From the NCBI GenBank assembly GCA_949358305.1, contig OX442317.1, positions 6,080,186 to 6,144,185 of the forward strand: a stretch of DNA of 64,000 bases, given 5' to 3'. Positions 51,216-64,000 of the stretch are shown here, piece after piece. The notes under the pieces are model-generated. The model did not search any database. It worked only from the letters and a program-made list of their open reading frames with translations, and had not been told where the DNA came from. Within the stretch, counting starts at the first letter, position 1, and each line of letters starts with the position of its first letter. The translations under genes were made by a program, and so were the position numbers. Source of the DNA: Strigamia acuminata (lineage: Eukaryota > Arthropoda > Chilopoda > Geophilomorpha > Linotaeniidae).

Positions 51216-54200
51216 CATTTTTGCAATTTTCTAATATCCAGTAATTTCGCAAACTTCAAATTAAATATTCTAAATAATTTTCTTTATACGAAATGATAAC
51301 CGAAAATATTATATAAAAATAAATCAGTAATAAATTTAACATCTTTCGTTGTTTTTTTTACAACCAGAATTCGGTTTGAATCGCTGCAATTAGGAAATAA
51401 ATCTCCGATCAATAAATAATTATTTTTGCAAAACTCCAAACCACTCTCAACTGTTTCAACAATAATAAAATACAATAACCTTCACCCGTTTCTTTCCTAC
51501 ACACATTATTGTTGCAATTTGTTTTTGATAACATGTTTTCGTTTCACAAAATCTTTTTATTCAAAAACAAAATCATATCCCTGCAGTATTGTCCAATAAA
51601 AACACCTATTGATCCAATTTGATGCAACACTATTTCACGCACCACTGCAGACATTGTTAACAATAATCCTGACCCCTTTTCCTTCGGTTTTAATTGTATT
51701 GTTGTTATAATCCAGATTTTTTTTTCATTTTATTTCATTCGATTCTTAATTGGTTCATTAAATCAACCCCCCTAATTGATCCGAGTCACGAATTTTCATA
51801 TTGTTGCTTGAAAGGTCAAACGAAGATGGGGCTGAACATTAAAAAAAAAAAAAAAAAAAAAAAAAAATAGCCGGCATAACCACTTATGTTATTTAATTAT
51901 TTCTTTTACCCGACAAAATTTATGGCCGCCATGTTTCCGCTTTTGTACGAGTGCAGATTTCAAAATTAAACTCCACGCCGCCACCGCTAGAGGGCGGACA
52001 GGTGGCGTAGGGAAATAATTTGTTGGGGAGGCGGCTGCGAGTCAAGGTGTCAAATTTCATCAAGATCAGATAAGTGGTTGTTGAGAGAAAACTCTTCTCC
52101 CTTAATAAACAATGTTCAAAATGGCAGATTGTTGAAACCAGGGGTTGGAAATTCACCCTGTGCGGCGGCCCTTTTTTTCCCTCTCTCCTTCCAAATTTAT
52201 TATTCGAAAAATCCTGATTTATCATTGTTTCATGTGGTTTGTTGATAACATTTCTGCGGTTTTGCGGTTTCTCTTCCCGTTTTTTCTCGCGTAAAAACGA
52301 CGGAAGGAAACTGCGGTTTCGAAAAATCCAAATATTTTGGTTTTCGCTTTAAAGACACGAAATTCCCTTTAGGCCTATTTGTTGTCAGACACTAATTGCC
52401 AATTATAGAATGTGGAATCTCGCATTTTTATCGTCCGTAGTATATATGACGCATTTAATTTAATTTATTTTTCTTTCTTATTCACTTGGCAGGCTCTAAC
52501 TTTTCTCTTTGTTTGATGTGTTGGGCTTCGGACTTGCATAATGGCATTCTGTCCTTTTCGTAGTGTCCCTAACCATTAGGGCCGGTTGTTTAAATTAGCC
52601 ATTAAAATCTGCTTCCGGAGAGCACCAATCCATGGCCTTTTTCCTCATGGGGCAGCCGCAGTAGCGCATCACAGGCATAAAGCATTGAGCCCGAGTTACA
52701 GCACATGAGAAAATTACAAAATTAGTCTTGTCGGTCCGAAGAACGACCCTAAAGTATCCTTCTGTCAGTAATTAGCGCAATTTATACAATTTACACGTAC
52801 AAACATTTAAAAAAGTATCTTTTTTTAAACTCTTAACTCACTCGCTTAACCCTGGGGTGCGCAAAACAAACGCAACTCGCAGAAATCAGATTTTGGTGAT
52901 CGCTGCCCCCGTGCTTCGCTGCAGAGCATTCGCTATTGCTAATGAAACAAAATTGCTTCACTTTGGTTGCGATAATCGTTCGCAATCTTTCGTTTTGCTT
53001 ACACGTGAAACGCAATTTTCATATCAATTACCAACGTCAGGTTATATTTATGTGGTGAGTGCAAAATGGTGGCTAACCTTTAAGCCTAATACCACTTTTT
53101 TATTTTAAAAAAAAAAAAAAAAAAATTATAAAATAAATAAAAATCATGCACGCAATTTAAAATGGCGGGCAAAAATAAACCGCCATTTTGAAATTAGCGG
53201 CAATTAGCATGCTAAGGGTACCATTTGTATGGTTCAGAAAAAATTAATCCGACCGACTCATATTATATCACATTTGTATGCAACAAAAATGTTTTTAAAA
53301 AATGCAATCCTTGACCCAAATTAAATTTGTTTTTTAAAAATGGCCGTCTAAAAATAAAGAAAAACCATTTTATTTTTACTAGAAAAATTAATAAATGAAG
53401 AATTCAATTGATTTTTCATTTTTCATTTTTCGTTTATCATTTTTCACACTTCCGTCAACACCCGCCTTGCGAATTACATCACTTCCGCCCTTTCTTGTTC
53501 CACTCGCCACTCGGCTTTCTGACATGTCTGCAAATTTATCGCTGATAAACAAAAATATTCCCATAATAAAAATATTATAAAAAAAAAAACAAATTCAATT
53601 TCCCATGATCCGATCCCATGATGCACCGTGGGTGAAGCCATTAATTTCGTTTGAGTCAGTTCATGCACTCGCCAGTAGGTGGCAAGTTTATTGACCCTTT
53701 GGGAATGACCAGCGCAAGGCATAGCGCCACCACTCCCAACCGGTGGTCAAAAGTGGAACTAATTTGACCAACGCCCTCGAATTTCAATTTGAGATTCAGA
53801 TTTTTCAATTAGGTATTGTTTTAATGGTAATTAAACGAATTTCTAAGACAGAACCACCAAATAAATCCAACAAAAATGCGATTACAAATCGTTTTCATGA
53901 CTCTTTAGGCCTACTTTTTATTTTTCTAAATTTTTTTTTATTAAAACATAAAAAAAAATACCAAAAAACCAAAAAACTCTTTCCCATTCGCGCCACAGTG
54001 GTGAAATTGTAATTGCAAATGAGTAATTAGCTGTAATAACACGCGAAATAATTAATTTAAACGTTTATTAAAAATAAATGTGTGTTATTTTCTAGTCTAA
54101 GTTGCGCACAAATTGTCGCTAGAGGGCTGCTGAGCCCACTAAGACATGCGTTTCCCAAAGGAAGCCTGAAATCGGGAAAATACAAAGGATGCTTGCTCAA

Positions 54201-54812
54201 ATTAGGGGATTTTGAAAAAAACCAGATGATTACGTGTCATAAGTGAACAATTATAAACAATAACAAGAAAATAAATGGAAAATAAAACGTTTTAATTAAA
54301 TTTTTCATTTTTATTTAATTTAATTCATTTTTTTTATTTTTATTTAATTCAATTTATTTTTTATTTTTATTTAATTCATTTATTTTTCACTTTTCACTTA
54401 ACTTCAATTAATTAACGCTTTTTCTAATGACATATAATCATTTCGACTTTGTCAACCAATGCAGCAAATACATCCATTTGTCTGATTACAAAATGGTACG
54501 GGAAAATCCGTAATTTAATCACTTTTAATACCTCGATATAATTTTAGTTTTTTTTATATGGATTTTAAACGTTTGTCGGTTAGTATTTAAATTGTGTCGA
54601 TAGAAATAATTGGTTTCTCATGCATTTTCGACAGTTTTTCACCAATATATTTATATATCCGGTCGTTGATGATAAAATATCCATATGTTTCAATCATTTA
54701 AGGAAGTCTTGTGATTATTTTATATTTATAAATTTCCTATGGGAAATCCTATCAAAACTAATCTCTCACTTCTTTTATTTTTTATAATTTGTTTATTTTT
54801 TTACATATCTAG
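51216..54812. other. Gene-poor stretch with CTCF-like words
   Basis: No gene recognised. A 27-bp A run occupies 51841-51867. CTCF-like cores occur at 51984-51997 (CCGCTAGAGGGCGG) and 53672-53685 (CCAGTAGGTGGCAA). GC-richer patches without good frames are at 51925-52190 and 52490-52720. Confidence 0.45.
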
Positions 54813-57800
54813 ACCGAGAAACCACTCGTGGATTAGCATACTTCGTTAATTGCAAAACAAATCGTCGTAGCAATGCAGGTAAGCCCAATTCACTATTAAT
54901 TATTTATTGCTATCATTTGTATCAAATTTTATCAAATTTTATAAAAACAAACACAATTACACGTTTTCACTAATTATCTTTAAAAAAAAAATATTTCAAT
55001 TCCATAAAATTTTTTTTAAAATTATACTTGCTATCAAATTAAGCCTATTAGGCTTATTATTCAAAATTCAAGTATTCCAGCTCAAGATGTCTCATTTTAC
55101 TTTTTTTAAAACTTTATTTACACTCGTTTTAAAGTTCCAGCTGCGAAAAAAAAATTAACTGCAACGTCATTTTGTTACAAGTTTATTATTCCTGGAACAC
55201 AGTTGTCGTGGAAACCAAATTACCATCGAAATAGTTATTAAGAATACAAAAGACTTGAAATATTTTCTTTTCTCCGAAAATAATCCATCAAATCACTCAA
55301 TTTCATACATTAAACTTTCCACTCTTATTGTTGATCTATGGCATTGCGTGAAAATACCACTTTGTGTCTATAGAATTGTATCAAAAACAGCATCAATTCA
55401 TCCTCATGACCTTGTCAACATTGATGGATTCAAAATAGACGAAATGACGTCAAACTATTGATATAATAACATTTTTTTCACTCGAAATTTTGAAATCACA
55501 ATCAAATCAAATGTTGCAATAAATTGTCTCGTCATTGCCCTGCGTGGGCGAAGGGAATATGGGCCCCAATAAACTCGATAGAAGCAACACTTCATTTTTT
55601 CAGGGCCCCAAAAACTCCTTCCCATTTTTGGGGCCCCAAAAAAAATTAATTGCCATTTCCAGGGCCCCAAAAAAAATTAATTGCCATTTCCAGGGCCCCA
55701 AAAAAAATTAATTGCCATTTCCAGGGCCCCAAAAAAAATTAATTGCCATTTCCAGGGCCCCAAAAAAAATTAATTGCCATCTCCAGGGCCCCAAAAGCTG
55801 CTTTTCATATTTTGGGCCCCAAAAACTCCTTTCCATTTTTTGGGCCACTAAAAGTGCCCATTTCATGGGCCTTCTGGGAATGGGGCCCCTAATATTCCAG
55901 TAATTAAAGAGATCCTCGAAAGCCTTGAATCAATTCAATAATTGATCCAATTAAAATCGAAACTATGATATCGAAACCGAAGATTAACATGGAGACGATT
56001 TTCTATTTCACTTAACACAATTTACATTTTAATAAGCTTAACGCGTATCCGGTTCGTTGCCAAGGACTATGTTTTCGTAATCCTCGCATGTTTACCATCA
56101 ATTACCGCCATTTTAATTATGTTTTATTAATTGTTTTTATTTACAGGCCGAGCCGTGCATAATTGGTACCGGGTACCACAGCTCCCCTCATCTGGGCCCC
56201 TTAAATCCCAACCGTCCACCTCTAGGATACATACAACGGTACTCTTGTCAACGGAAGGGTAAGCTGGAATTTCCAATTTGGTCAATTTGGGAGTGGGAAA
56301 AACCGAAAGTTAAAGAAGCGCATTTATTATGCGCATAATACAATTATTTGTTCGGGAAAAACAATAAACAACTAAGATAAATAAATACAAAAGATAAAAT
56401 TGTTTCAACCGGATTCTATATAGAAAATTATGCATGAATTAATTCATGCAATTAATTAGTGTTGCAATGTTGTAATTGTGACAAATTGAGATGTTAATTA
56501 GTCGACCCTGAAATGAAAACGAATGATGTGTTTAAAATATTATTACATTTTTAACGTTTTAATTAAAGAAATTATAATTTCAAAACGTCAGGCCTATTTG
56601 TTTACACAAATTAGTCAGTAGTTTTGGGTGCAGACTGATACCAAACAATACACGTGTGAGTAATGTATATCATCAATTGATAAGAACAATATCGAAAGTA
56701 ACACTTTTTGTACTGCGCATCATAATGGACATAAGTTGGTCAGTTTGATCTGGATTCTGGGGTTATCTTTGATCGTCAAAAGTCAAATTTGGCTTCTCTG
56801 TCTTAGGACAGTGAGTAACTGATCCAAAAGTTGATTTTTTTACCTCTTTCAGACATTGTTACCAAAGAAAGGTGATGATTCTATTGAATCCTTGTTTTAT
56901 TTTATTTTTTGGAATATTTGGAATACATTTTGGACAAATTCATAGAGGCAAAATGGAGCCATTTGTCAACGATGCTCCATCGACCTAATTCACCGTTTTA
57001 TTGTTTACTGCTAAAGTTTTCAAGTGTGAACAGCACGACACTACTAATTCTCTGTTAAATATATCCATCCCCATTTTGTTGATGGTTTAACACGGGGGTC
57101 GGCAAATAATTTTAAGTGGGGTCCGGATACTATTGAAAATTTTTATCGAGGTCCAGAAAAAAAACACTTAAAAACCTTACTAAAAACCTAAAAAAACGTA
57201 AAAAAACACTTAAAACCAAATAAACCCCCCAATAAACACCCACAACCCAAAAAATACCAGGAAAAAACAGGAAAAACAAGAAAAAACACCGAAAAACCAA
57301 AGAAACCGAGGGAAAAAAGTCGTTAAAACGTCACCGCGGCCAAGTTTCGACCTTCCACGGTCCGGATACGGACCGCGGTCCGCCTATTGCCGACCGCATT
57401 TTCCGGGCAAGCATCACAGACAGAATGGTCAAATTATGCCAACAAGAAATTATCATATTTGAACTATTATGTAATTCAAAAAACAAAAGATAACATCGGA
57501 TAAGAAAATATTCGCACACTCATTGTTTGCGATCAATGAGGTGAATTAAATTTTCGGCCATCCTTGAAAAAATATATTTCACGCAAAAAAATGCATTTTC
57601 AGTCCAAAAAAAATTATTTTTAGGTTAAAAAAAAATTATTCTTTAAAAATTAAATCTATTTTAGGTTTTCTTATTTTCCTGTCAATCACTTATCTACTTT
57701 GCCAATCTTGATTTTTATAGTAACATTCACCGGAAATTAAATACTAAAGGTTTGAAAAAATTCCGATAACTGCGACTAAATCTTGTGCGATTTCCAGCAA

Positions 57801-60498
57801 CTGAGTATAAGAAAAAAAAATAGGAGCGCGCACACGATCACAATGACGTAATTCCAAATGAGCAAATGAAAATAAAAATAAGTGATAAGATTCTTAAAAT
57901 AAATCGGGACATACCCGCCGTGGCGACCAATCGCGTTCTTTTGGAAGTCGGCCAACAGCCCACAGGAAATCACCGACTTTTGCACCAATGGTGAACGCTC
58001 CATGATCGAGCTCCGAGTGACGTAGGACTCGTGGAACCGAGTCTAGCCGCCGGCACAAGAAACTAATGATATAAAAGCAACAAGTCGCTAGCTCAAGATT
58101 TTACTTCGACATTTTCTCGTGTTGTTTGCAATTTGTGTTGTTTGTTGTTGTGTGTTTGTTTTGGTTGATGTTTGTAAGGGGATTCGAAATTTCAAGGTAA
58201 GAATGTACATTTCTTATCTTTTCTGTGGGTGCGGGCTCAATTACTTCGATAATTCGATTCGTACTGTGCGTTAGATGTGTAAACACGTGTATGTAAGGCG
58301 TACAATACCGCAGAAATGTGTTTGGAAGTTTGTACCAAAACAAAAAAAAATAATTCCGATAAAATTGAAATTCCTGAGAGAAAAAATGAAGAAAAAAATC
58401 TATAAAAGTGTAAGGGGGTACAAAATTTTTTTTTTTTTAAATTAATATATCCACTTCCTGTCGGAGTCTCATAATATTGTAAGTGGTACTAAATAATTGA
58501 CTAAGTGTTACTAAATTCCGTACGGTCGTACACTGAGTACATAACACCATTTTTCCACCGCATCAACAACAGCAAAAAAAACCATGTGAACTTTGGACGT
58601 TGAAATTCCCACGTTGACATTTAAAATTATAATTAAATTACGTAATAATGTCACAAGTCGCCATTACAATTTTTTCTTTCTCCCCACCTTCTTTTATGAT
58701 TATTTACTTTTATTACCACTTAAAAAAAGCCTTTAAAAACAAGAATACCTGTAAGGCGCATTTATTACCACCTTTTTTCATTTAAATACAAAAATTTAAA
58801 GAAAAAAAAAATAAATAAATAAAAATCACATGACTCCACAAGAGCAATGCGAATTATTGAACATCTCCGCCATATTGGCGCATAAATATAAAATGCAACT
58901 TTCGCTTCGATTTCAATTGGTCGACGTCACTGACTAACACCATATAACTGTCTACCATCGACAGATGTTCTTCTTATTGTTGTATTCTATTGTATTCATT
59001 GTAATATAAATGATAGATACTTATTTGTAGAAAAAAAATGTACTTTTTGCCACATCTGTTCGCACCATTCCGTTGAAACGTAATTTTATATTTATTTTTT
59101 AACTTAAAATTCGACAATCATGACTACGAAAACGAGTAATACATTTAGTACACACTAAGGCGTAATTCTCGCCCGCCCGCATTACTAACCATGAACCTAA
59201 TGACACGGAAGGAGAAGTGCGATTGTTGTAAGTTTGTTTTCTTTTTATTTCCCCCAACCGTTTAATGCCATCGCAGTTCATTTTAAGATTTTTAAGGAAG
59301 TATTTGTCATATTTATACTAAGTTGGGCGTGTGTTTCGATCACATCGCATTGTTACGCGCTTAATTTATGAATTACGCGTAAAATCAACGCTTTTAGTGG
59401 GAATTTACGTTGGCGCCATTGCCACGTATCAAGTTTTTAGCTCTTTTTTAAGTCATTTTAGAGCAGAAAATTCGATTGGAAAATTCGATTTTTATTGTTA
59501 ATCTGAGAATTCAAGAATGAAAGGCTGATTTTGTTTGGTCGCTTTTGTAAATAATACGCAACTAATGGAGTTCAAGGTAAAGGATTTGAGCATAAAAATA
59601 AGGTTTTGACCTCCCACTGTTATTGTTAAGTGACAATGAGTATATTCAGGATTAAAATTTGCATTTTTTAAAGAAAAAGTGGCGTTTTTTGTTGTTTTAA
59701 CTTTGAAAACTGATGAATATAAGATGAAGAGTGAGAAAGTTTTTCATGTGAGAAGTTAAATTCACCTTTTTAAAGATGACCTTGATTGGTGTATACACAA
59801 AAGGAAGAAAAACATTAAGTCTCGTGTATTTTTTTCTTCTTTTTTTTAAAAAAAAAAAAAACATGATTAATGCTTGGTATGATTTAATGATATTTTTAAT
59901 ACGAAAACTTTTAATTTACTCTAATTTATATGTTTCACTTCACTCCAATTAAAACATCAATTATGCAATAATAAGCTAAGCCTAAATCACATTGAAATGC
60001 ATGGGGAATTCGCAGTGCTAATGCATTAACAATTTTGCTACATAAAAAAATATATATATAATTTTATATACAAAAATTAATAACTTGGTAGTTTTGTCTA
60101 TTGATGAATAGAAATGAAAATTTGCCATTTGGATTCTGAGCAAAGGACAATGCAAAACAGACATTTCAAATAGTATATGTTGCTTATGTCAAACCAAGTT
60201 ATTCTGCAATAACAAAACTGACACCTGTTACAACAGGTGTTGCTGGGCCCCTTAAGTCATGTGATCATATTGTGAATTATACCTCGTGTCCTAAAGGTCT
60301 TGGTCTCATGTCAAAAATGATTATTAAGACTCAGGAAGAATTGCAATTTCATACCATACATCAATCACTGCAAGGTTTAACTAACAATTTATGTTATATT
60401 AATTAATTTTCTTTTTTTTTCTTTCTTTTTGCTTTAAAGGTACTACAGGAGGTTACCCTACATGCGACAATATGCCGTCCATAAGTCCAGTTCATGAG
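54813..60498 (+). CDS. Unidentified protein gene, three 5' coding exons, continues off the right edge
   Basis: Exons 54813-54878, 56147-56258 and 60440-60498 have good acceptors and donors and join in one frame from an ATG at 54873. The peptide starts MQAEPCIIGTGYHSSPHLG, continues PLNPNRPPLGYIQRYSCQRK and then GTTGGYPTCDNMPSISPVHE, ending in phase 0. Phase agreement across three exons, GC-rich exons in AT-rich DNA and a start codon two codons before a junction all support a genuine gene. The Pro/Ser/Gly-rich N-terminus is typical of transcription-factor activation regions, but no domain has begun, so the family cannot be named. Introns are 1.3 and 4.2 kb, far longer than those of the other genes in the window. 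Confidence 0.7.
55560..55890. repeat. 31-bp minisatellite in the first intron of the unidentified gene
   Basis: Five near-identical units of GGGCCCCAAAAAAAATTAAT then TGCCATTTCCA at 55625-55790, flanked by diverged GGGCCCCAAAA units on both sides. Confidence 0.85.
56259..57096 (+). other. Intron sequence without recognised features
   Basis: First part of the second intron of the unidentified gene. It is AT-rich, with no repeats or coding frames of note. Confidence 0.5.
57097..57395. mobile_element. Non-autonomous transposon with GGTCGGCAA termini (hAT-like)
   Basis: The left end GGTCGGCAAATA and right end TATTGCCGACC are inverted, and GTCCGGATAC occurs just inside both ends in opposite orientation. 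A GGTCGGCAA terminus recalls common hAT-family MITEs. Length is about 300 bp with no transposase. The 8-bp target duplication expected of hAT was not found by eye. Confidence 0.5.
57900..58196 (+). promoter_or_regulatory. TATA-containing alternative promoter with noncoding exon
   Basis: A GC-richer segment has CCAAT at about 57926 and 57983, a CRE-like GTGACGTAGG near 58016 and TATAAAAG at 58070-58077. Transcription would start near 58100. A G/T-rich leader then runs to AATTTCAAG, followed by the donor GTAAGA (exon end 58196). Spliced to 60440, this would give an isoform lacking the first two coding exons. Inference from motifs only. Confidence 0.45.
58197..60439 (+). other. Intron of the unidentified gene
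   Basis: AT-rich intron ending in a long pyrimidine tract before GCTTTAAAG. It contains a palindromic E-box pair, ACACCTGTT-AC-AACAGGTGT, at 60221-60240. No coding sequence seen. Confidence 0.5.
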
Positions 60499-62328
60499 GT
60501 AGGATAATTGTTTCTTTTTTAATTTTAATTATGAAAAAATCGCGTTTTTCTAGATTTTTAACATTAGAATATTTTTTTTGAAAATTATTTATTTACGCGT
60601 GAGTTAATAAATTTGATTTAAATAGTTAAACAGTTAAACCGCAAAGTTATGTGAGTAATTTTCGGTATTTTTCATTCTTAATGGGGCAAAACGTACGTAA
60701 TTTACTCAATTTTTGTACCGTATGGGCCCGGAAGGACCTTTTCCTTAATACCCCACTCAACGCCAAAGCTGTATTTATTCGTCTAATGGCCCCACTTTGA
60801 TTCTCAACACTATTTTTCAAAAATTAAAAAAAAATAGCAAAAAATACATATAAAAATGTATAAAATTTACGCGATGACTAAATTCAGTCGTGTGTTATTT
60901 TCTCCACTTAAAGCGCTCACTTACTCATTAACAAGACGAGAAATCTTTTCATAACACATTTACATTAATTTCACCCAAAAAAAAAAATAAAAACAGCAAA
61001 AAAATACATGGGAAAACCAAGCAAACGAGGCCTAGAAAACAGAGTTCATTCAGAAGCCATGTAAATAAAAACCCACGAAAATAAAAATAAAAATTAAAAA
61101 AAAAAAAACATTTCTCCAATTTCCAATTAAATTAAAAATTAATTTCTATTCCAATGAAATAATAATGAAAAGCAGGGCACATTTCCTCCCAAGATGGAGT
61201 AAAACACCTTTCTCTTGTGGTACCACTCAACTAGAACATTTTGACCAGTAGTACAATGACTTTGCCACTAGTGACCCATATTAGAGTTAGGTCAGTACAC
61301 TTGGTACCCTCTGCCCTTTGGCAGGTGAATAAACAGGTAAATGGGCCTAATACATGAACGGAATATCAAATGATCAATGTCATTGACTTAAGAGTGAAAT
61401 TCTTTTTTTAATGTGTACTTCTTTTTTATTTAAAATATCTTTACTGACACTAAGTATAGTGAAAGTTTTGAACTGAAATTAGGCCATTTCTGGCGCTGCA
61501 AAAAGGAAGAGAAAAATAAATTCTATTCCAATTGTTAAACACTGTTGACATTTACGAGCAATAAATTTCACCATTTGCTGAATTGTTAATTATTTTTTCA
61601 AATGACGAGGCAAAAAACAGCCAGTTGTGCATATTTTTTCTAAAAAAAATTTATGGTTTTATTCCCACAAAAAAAAAAAAAAACGCAACGCGTATTCATG
61701 TATAACGGGATGTGACGTCATATATATTGTCAATTGCATGCACCAATGATCTGTCGCGTCCTGATGTAACTAGGCTTTTGTTTTGTGAAGGATGCATGAC
61801 TGATAGGTATTTGAAGAGACAAAAGACAGCTATCAGACATGCTACAATGAATATCCCATTGTAAACAATTGTTGGACCTATTTAAGATTTTCCAATTTCA
61901 CAAGTTAATTTTTCATTTAATTGTCCTCATAATAAGGGACCTTATTATTATTTTATTTTTTACTGCAGTTTCATGCTTCACACGAAGGTTGTTACTAGGC
62001 CTGTGTGTTACTATGATTGGTTCATTTTATTTCAATTAAACATCCCATCATGCATCCTCAACATTCTTAATTTGCCTATCATGAATTTCAAATGATATTT
62101 ATGTAAAGTGTGTGTGATATTATGCATCAAAAAGCATATGAAGGTGATTACAATGATTTTAAGGTATGTATGCAAAATAATTGGAAGATATTTTTTCAAA
62201 TAACATTTATTCCTCATATTTTATTATATATTTTGTAAAATGGATTTTGTAATGGTTATATCTTGATTTTCACCACAGACAAACACACTTATCAGCCTGG
62301 TCTTCTTGTTATCTTTTTAATTTCTTTT
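60499..62328. other. Noncoding stretch (intron of the same gene)
   Basis: No further exon is recognised. A palindromic CRE TGACGTCA lies at 61713-61720. The next coding exon of the gene at 54.8-60.5 kb is presumably beyond the window. Confidence 0.45.
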
Positions 62329-62395
62329 GGTTAGGTTAGGTTTAGGCTGGGTTAGGGTTAAGTTTAGGGTTAGGTTAGGTTAGGCTTTACATAGG
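62329..62395. repeat. TTAGG-like interstitial tract
   Basis: GGTTAGGTTAGG and variants (TTAGGG, TTTAGG) run for about 65 bp. TTAGG is the usual arthropod telomere unit. This is a short degenerate internal tract, not a telomere. Confidence 0.6.
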
Positions 62396-62491
62396 GTCAA
62401 AAGGGGCCCCAGCCCCCTAGACGGAATATGCTAACCCAACTAACTATGTGCCTTTTTATACATAAAATGTGGTAATGGACTTGGGGCCCCA

Positions 62492-62675
62492 CATCTAGCG
62501 CGACACAAACTACTGCAACACGATCTACCGCGACAAACCATCCCTAAAAAATGGTTTTTACATAAAAAAAAACCAGTAAGGTTAGGTTCGCAGGGAATTA
62601 GACAAAGAAAAACGTAGTCGCAGTTTCAAAAGTCGCGGCAGATCGTGTCGCGGTAAGATTTTGTCGCGCTAGATG
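62492..62675. mobile_element. Inverted-repeat element with CATCTAGCGCGACA termini
   Basis: The left arm (62492-62534) and right arm (62633-62675) are about 43-44 bp inverted repeats with around 80 percent identity, starting CATCTAGCGCGACA and including ACACGATCT and CCGCGAC. The interior is about 100 bp with no frame. Confidence 0.6.
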
Positions 62676-63047
62676 ACATGCCCCGCTCGAGATGTGGTTG
62701 GGGCCTTCTGAGATCCTTACTGTTTTTATTACTACAGTATATTCTATATGGACCGGACAGTGCTGGTCTGAAAAGCTGTGTTGTCCGTAGTCGGTACTAG
62801 TTTGCCGGATCCAATCTATGCCCAGCAATGTTAAATTTTCTTCAGCAACAGGACAGCCTGTTAGTCCAGACTACTTTCTGGGACCGTCCTATGTCCAGAC
62901 TACACAGAGTACACTGTATTTACTATTCAATCCTACATTTTATCTTGTATGTAATAAAATAGTACTACTGACGATGAACGCAAGAGCGAAAGGCCTTTAG
63001 TAAAAAAAAACTGTTTTGGTTTTGTTAGATTTTAACGTCACTAATAT

Positions 63048-63383
63048 TACCGTATTTTACCGATTAAGAGTCGCCCTCGAATTGTAACCGCGGCTGAGAC
63101 ACCAAGAATACCGTATTTTTGAAAAAGTACGGTATTGTTTCTGTATTTAACCTCACGAACGATGAACGTACGCTTCGTTCGGGATGTTCAGACTTACTTT
63201 GTTACATTAGACAAATGTAACAAATTTAACCAAAATTGGTAGGGTAGGGTAGAGAATTTTTTTTGGAGACGGGTAACGGAAGGGTAACGGGTAAGGATTT
63301 TACGCCAATGCAGATCTCTGAATTGCTGACAAAAATGCAGTTTTTGAATAAGAGCCGCGGCTCTTAATCGATAAAATACGGTA
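63048..63383. mobile_element. MITE with TACCGTATTTTA termini
   Basis: The left end TACCGTATTTTACCGATTAA and right end TTAATCGATAAAATACGGTA are inverted repeats extending into GAGTCG/CGGCTC. An inner inverted repeat AATACCGTA/TACGGTATT lies at 63109-63139. TACCGTATTTT termini are found in widespread animal MITEs. No coding frame. Confidence 0.65.
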
Positions 63384-64000
63384 TTAATCAAACTTTAAAT
63401 TCATGTTTGAGATGTGCGCACTGAAATAGATGCTTAGTATCACATCGAAAAGTATTCTTCTACCAGTTGGTTATGACGCAATATCAATAAAATTAGACAA
63501 AAATCTTTTTGTGTTGAGGAAAGAGCACTAACTTTCAATTATCATAATTCTACTACAACTGGGATATCGCAAAAAGTTAATGAACTAACCTTCAGGCAAC
63601 CTGAGCAAGTTTTAGGCCAAATATATGAAATCCGGTATATGTTTCTTTGGTCAGCATATAAACCTACTTTTCACAGGCAATAATTTGTGAAAACATTACA
63701 AATATTGCAAATTTATCTTCAAGTGTACAAACCATTTGCATTTTCTCACACATGCACACAAGCAGTTCACCAAACTGATTATTAGCATATTAAAACACAA
63801 GCTAATAACCAGTCCTGTCGCATTAATGACTTAATATTACACCATAAATCATTAGAATTTGTCATTTATTTACCACCCTATCAACTTCAATTCGTGCATT
63901 TGATGAAATGCAAGTACAATGTTTTCAATTTTTAATTTTTCAAGCATATGGCACCACACCCTCCACCCTTTTTCATTTACATACAAAACTTTATCTCCAA
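63384..64000. other. Right-edge noncoding stretch
   Basis: AT-rich, with no gene, repeat or splice-bounded open segment seen. Confidence 0.5.

Overview
The window is nuclear DNA of an invertebrate animal. It is AT-rich and intron-containing, with long homopolymer runs and many minisatellites and fold-back elements. Three gene families can be named. They are a SoxD HMG-box factor (+ strand), the 3' half of a PDHX/E3BP-type pyruvate dehydrogenase component (- strand), and the 3' end of the microtubule polymerase CKAP5/XMAP215 (- strand). A decayed second copy of the CKAP5 3' end lies in inverted orientation about 9 kb away. The SoxD sequence just after the HMG box (EMRNLWCR) resembles, from memory, arthropod-type SoxD more than vertebrate Sox5/6. 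A short TTAGG-like tract fits an arthropod-like protostome but does not prove it.

Layout. 1-10.5 kb: no secure gene; a palindrome and X-box cluster (1.58-1.73 kb), a 31-bp minisatellite (2.2-2.77 kb), a G/T-skewed tract and two TA-flanked MITEs. 10.5-16.2 kb: SoxD, with eight supported coding exons, one further candidate exon and an AT-rich 3' UTR. 16.2-19 kb: an unidentified short minus-strand ORF, the CKAP5 pseudogene, then a duplicated exon-intron unit leading to an exon-like segment that holds a 50-bp-stem hairpin. 19-21.5 kb: tRNA-like cluster, tandem repeats, a fold-back element and an inverted pair of CTCF-like sites. 21.7-23.2 kb: PDHX-like gene. 23.2-25.6 kb: an Ig-domain fragment, a large 22-bp minisatellite and further fold-back elements. 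25.9-28.6 kb: an unidentified terminal exon and CKAP5. 28.7-54.8 kb: a long region without a recognisable protein gene, holding promoter-like islands, candidate enhancers and tandem arrays. 54.8-60.5 kb: three phase-compatible coding exons of an unidentified + strand gene that runs off the right edge, with a TATA-containing alternative promoter at about 58.07 kb. 60.5-64 kb: noncoding, with two terminal-inverted-repeat elements.

The named genes do not form a pathway: SoxD acts in development, PDHX in mitochondrial metabolism and CKAP5 in spindle microtubules. The most unusual part is 16-29 kb, where gene 3' ends, an inverted duplication, fold-back elements, tRNA-like units and the hairpin locus are packed together. 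All identifications come from reading the sequence against remembered families; no search was run.
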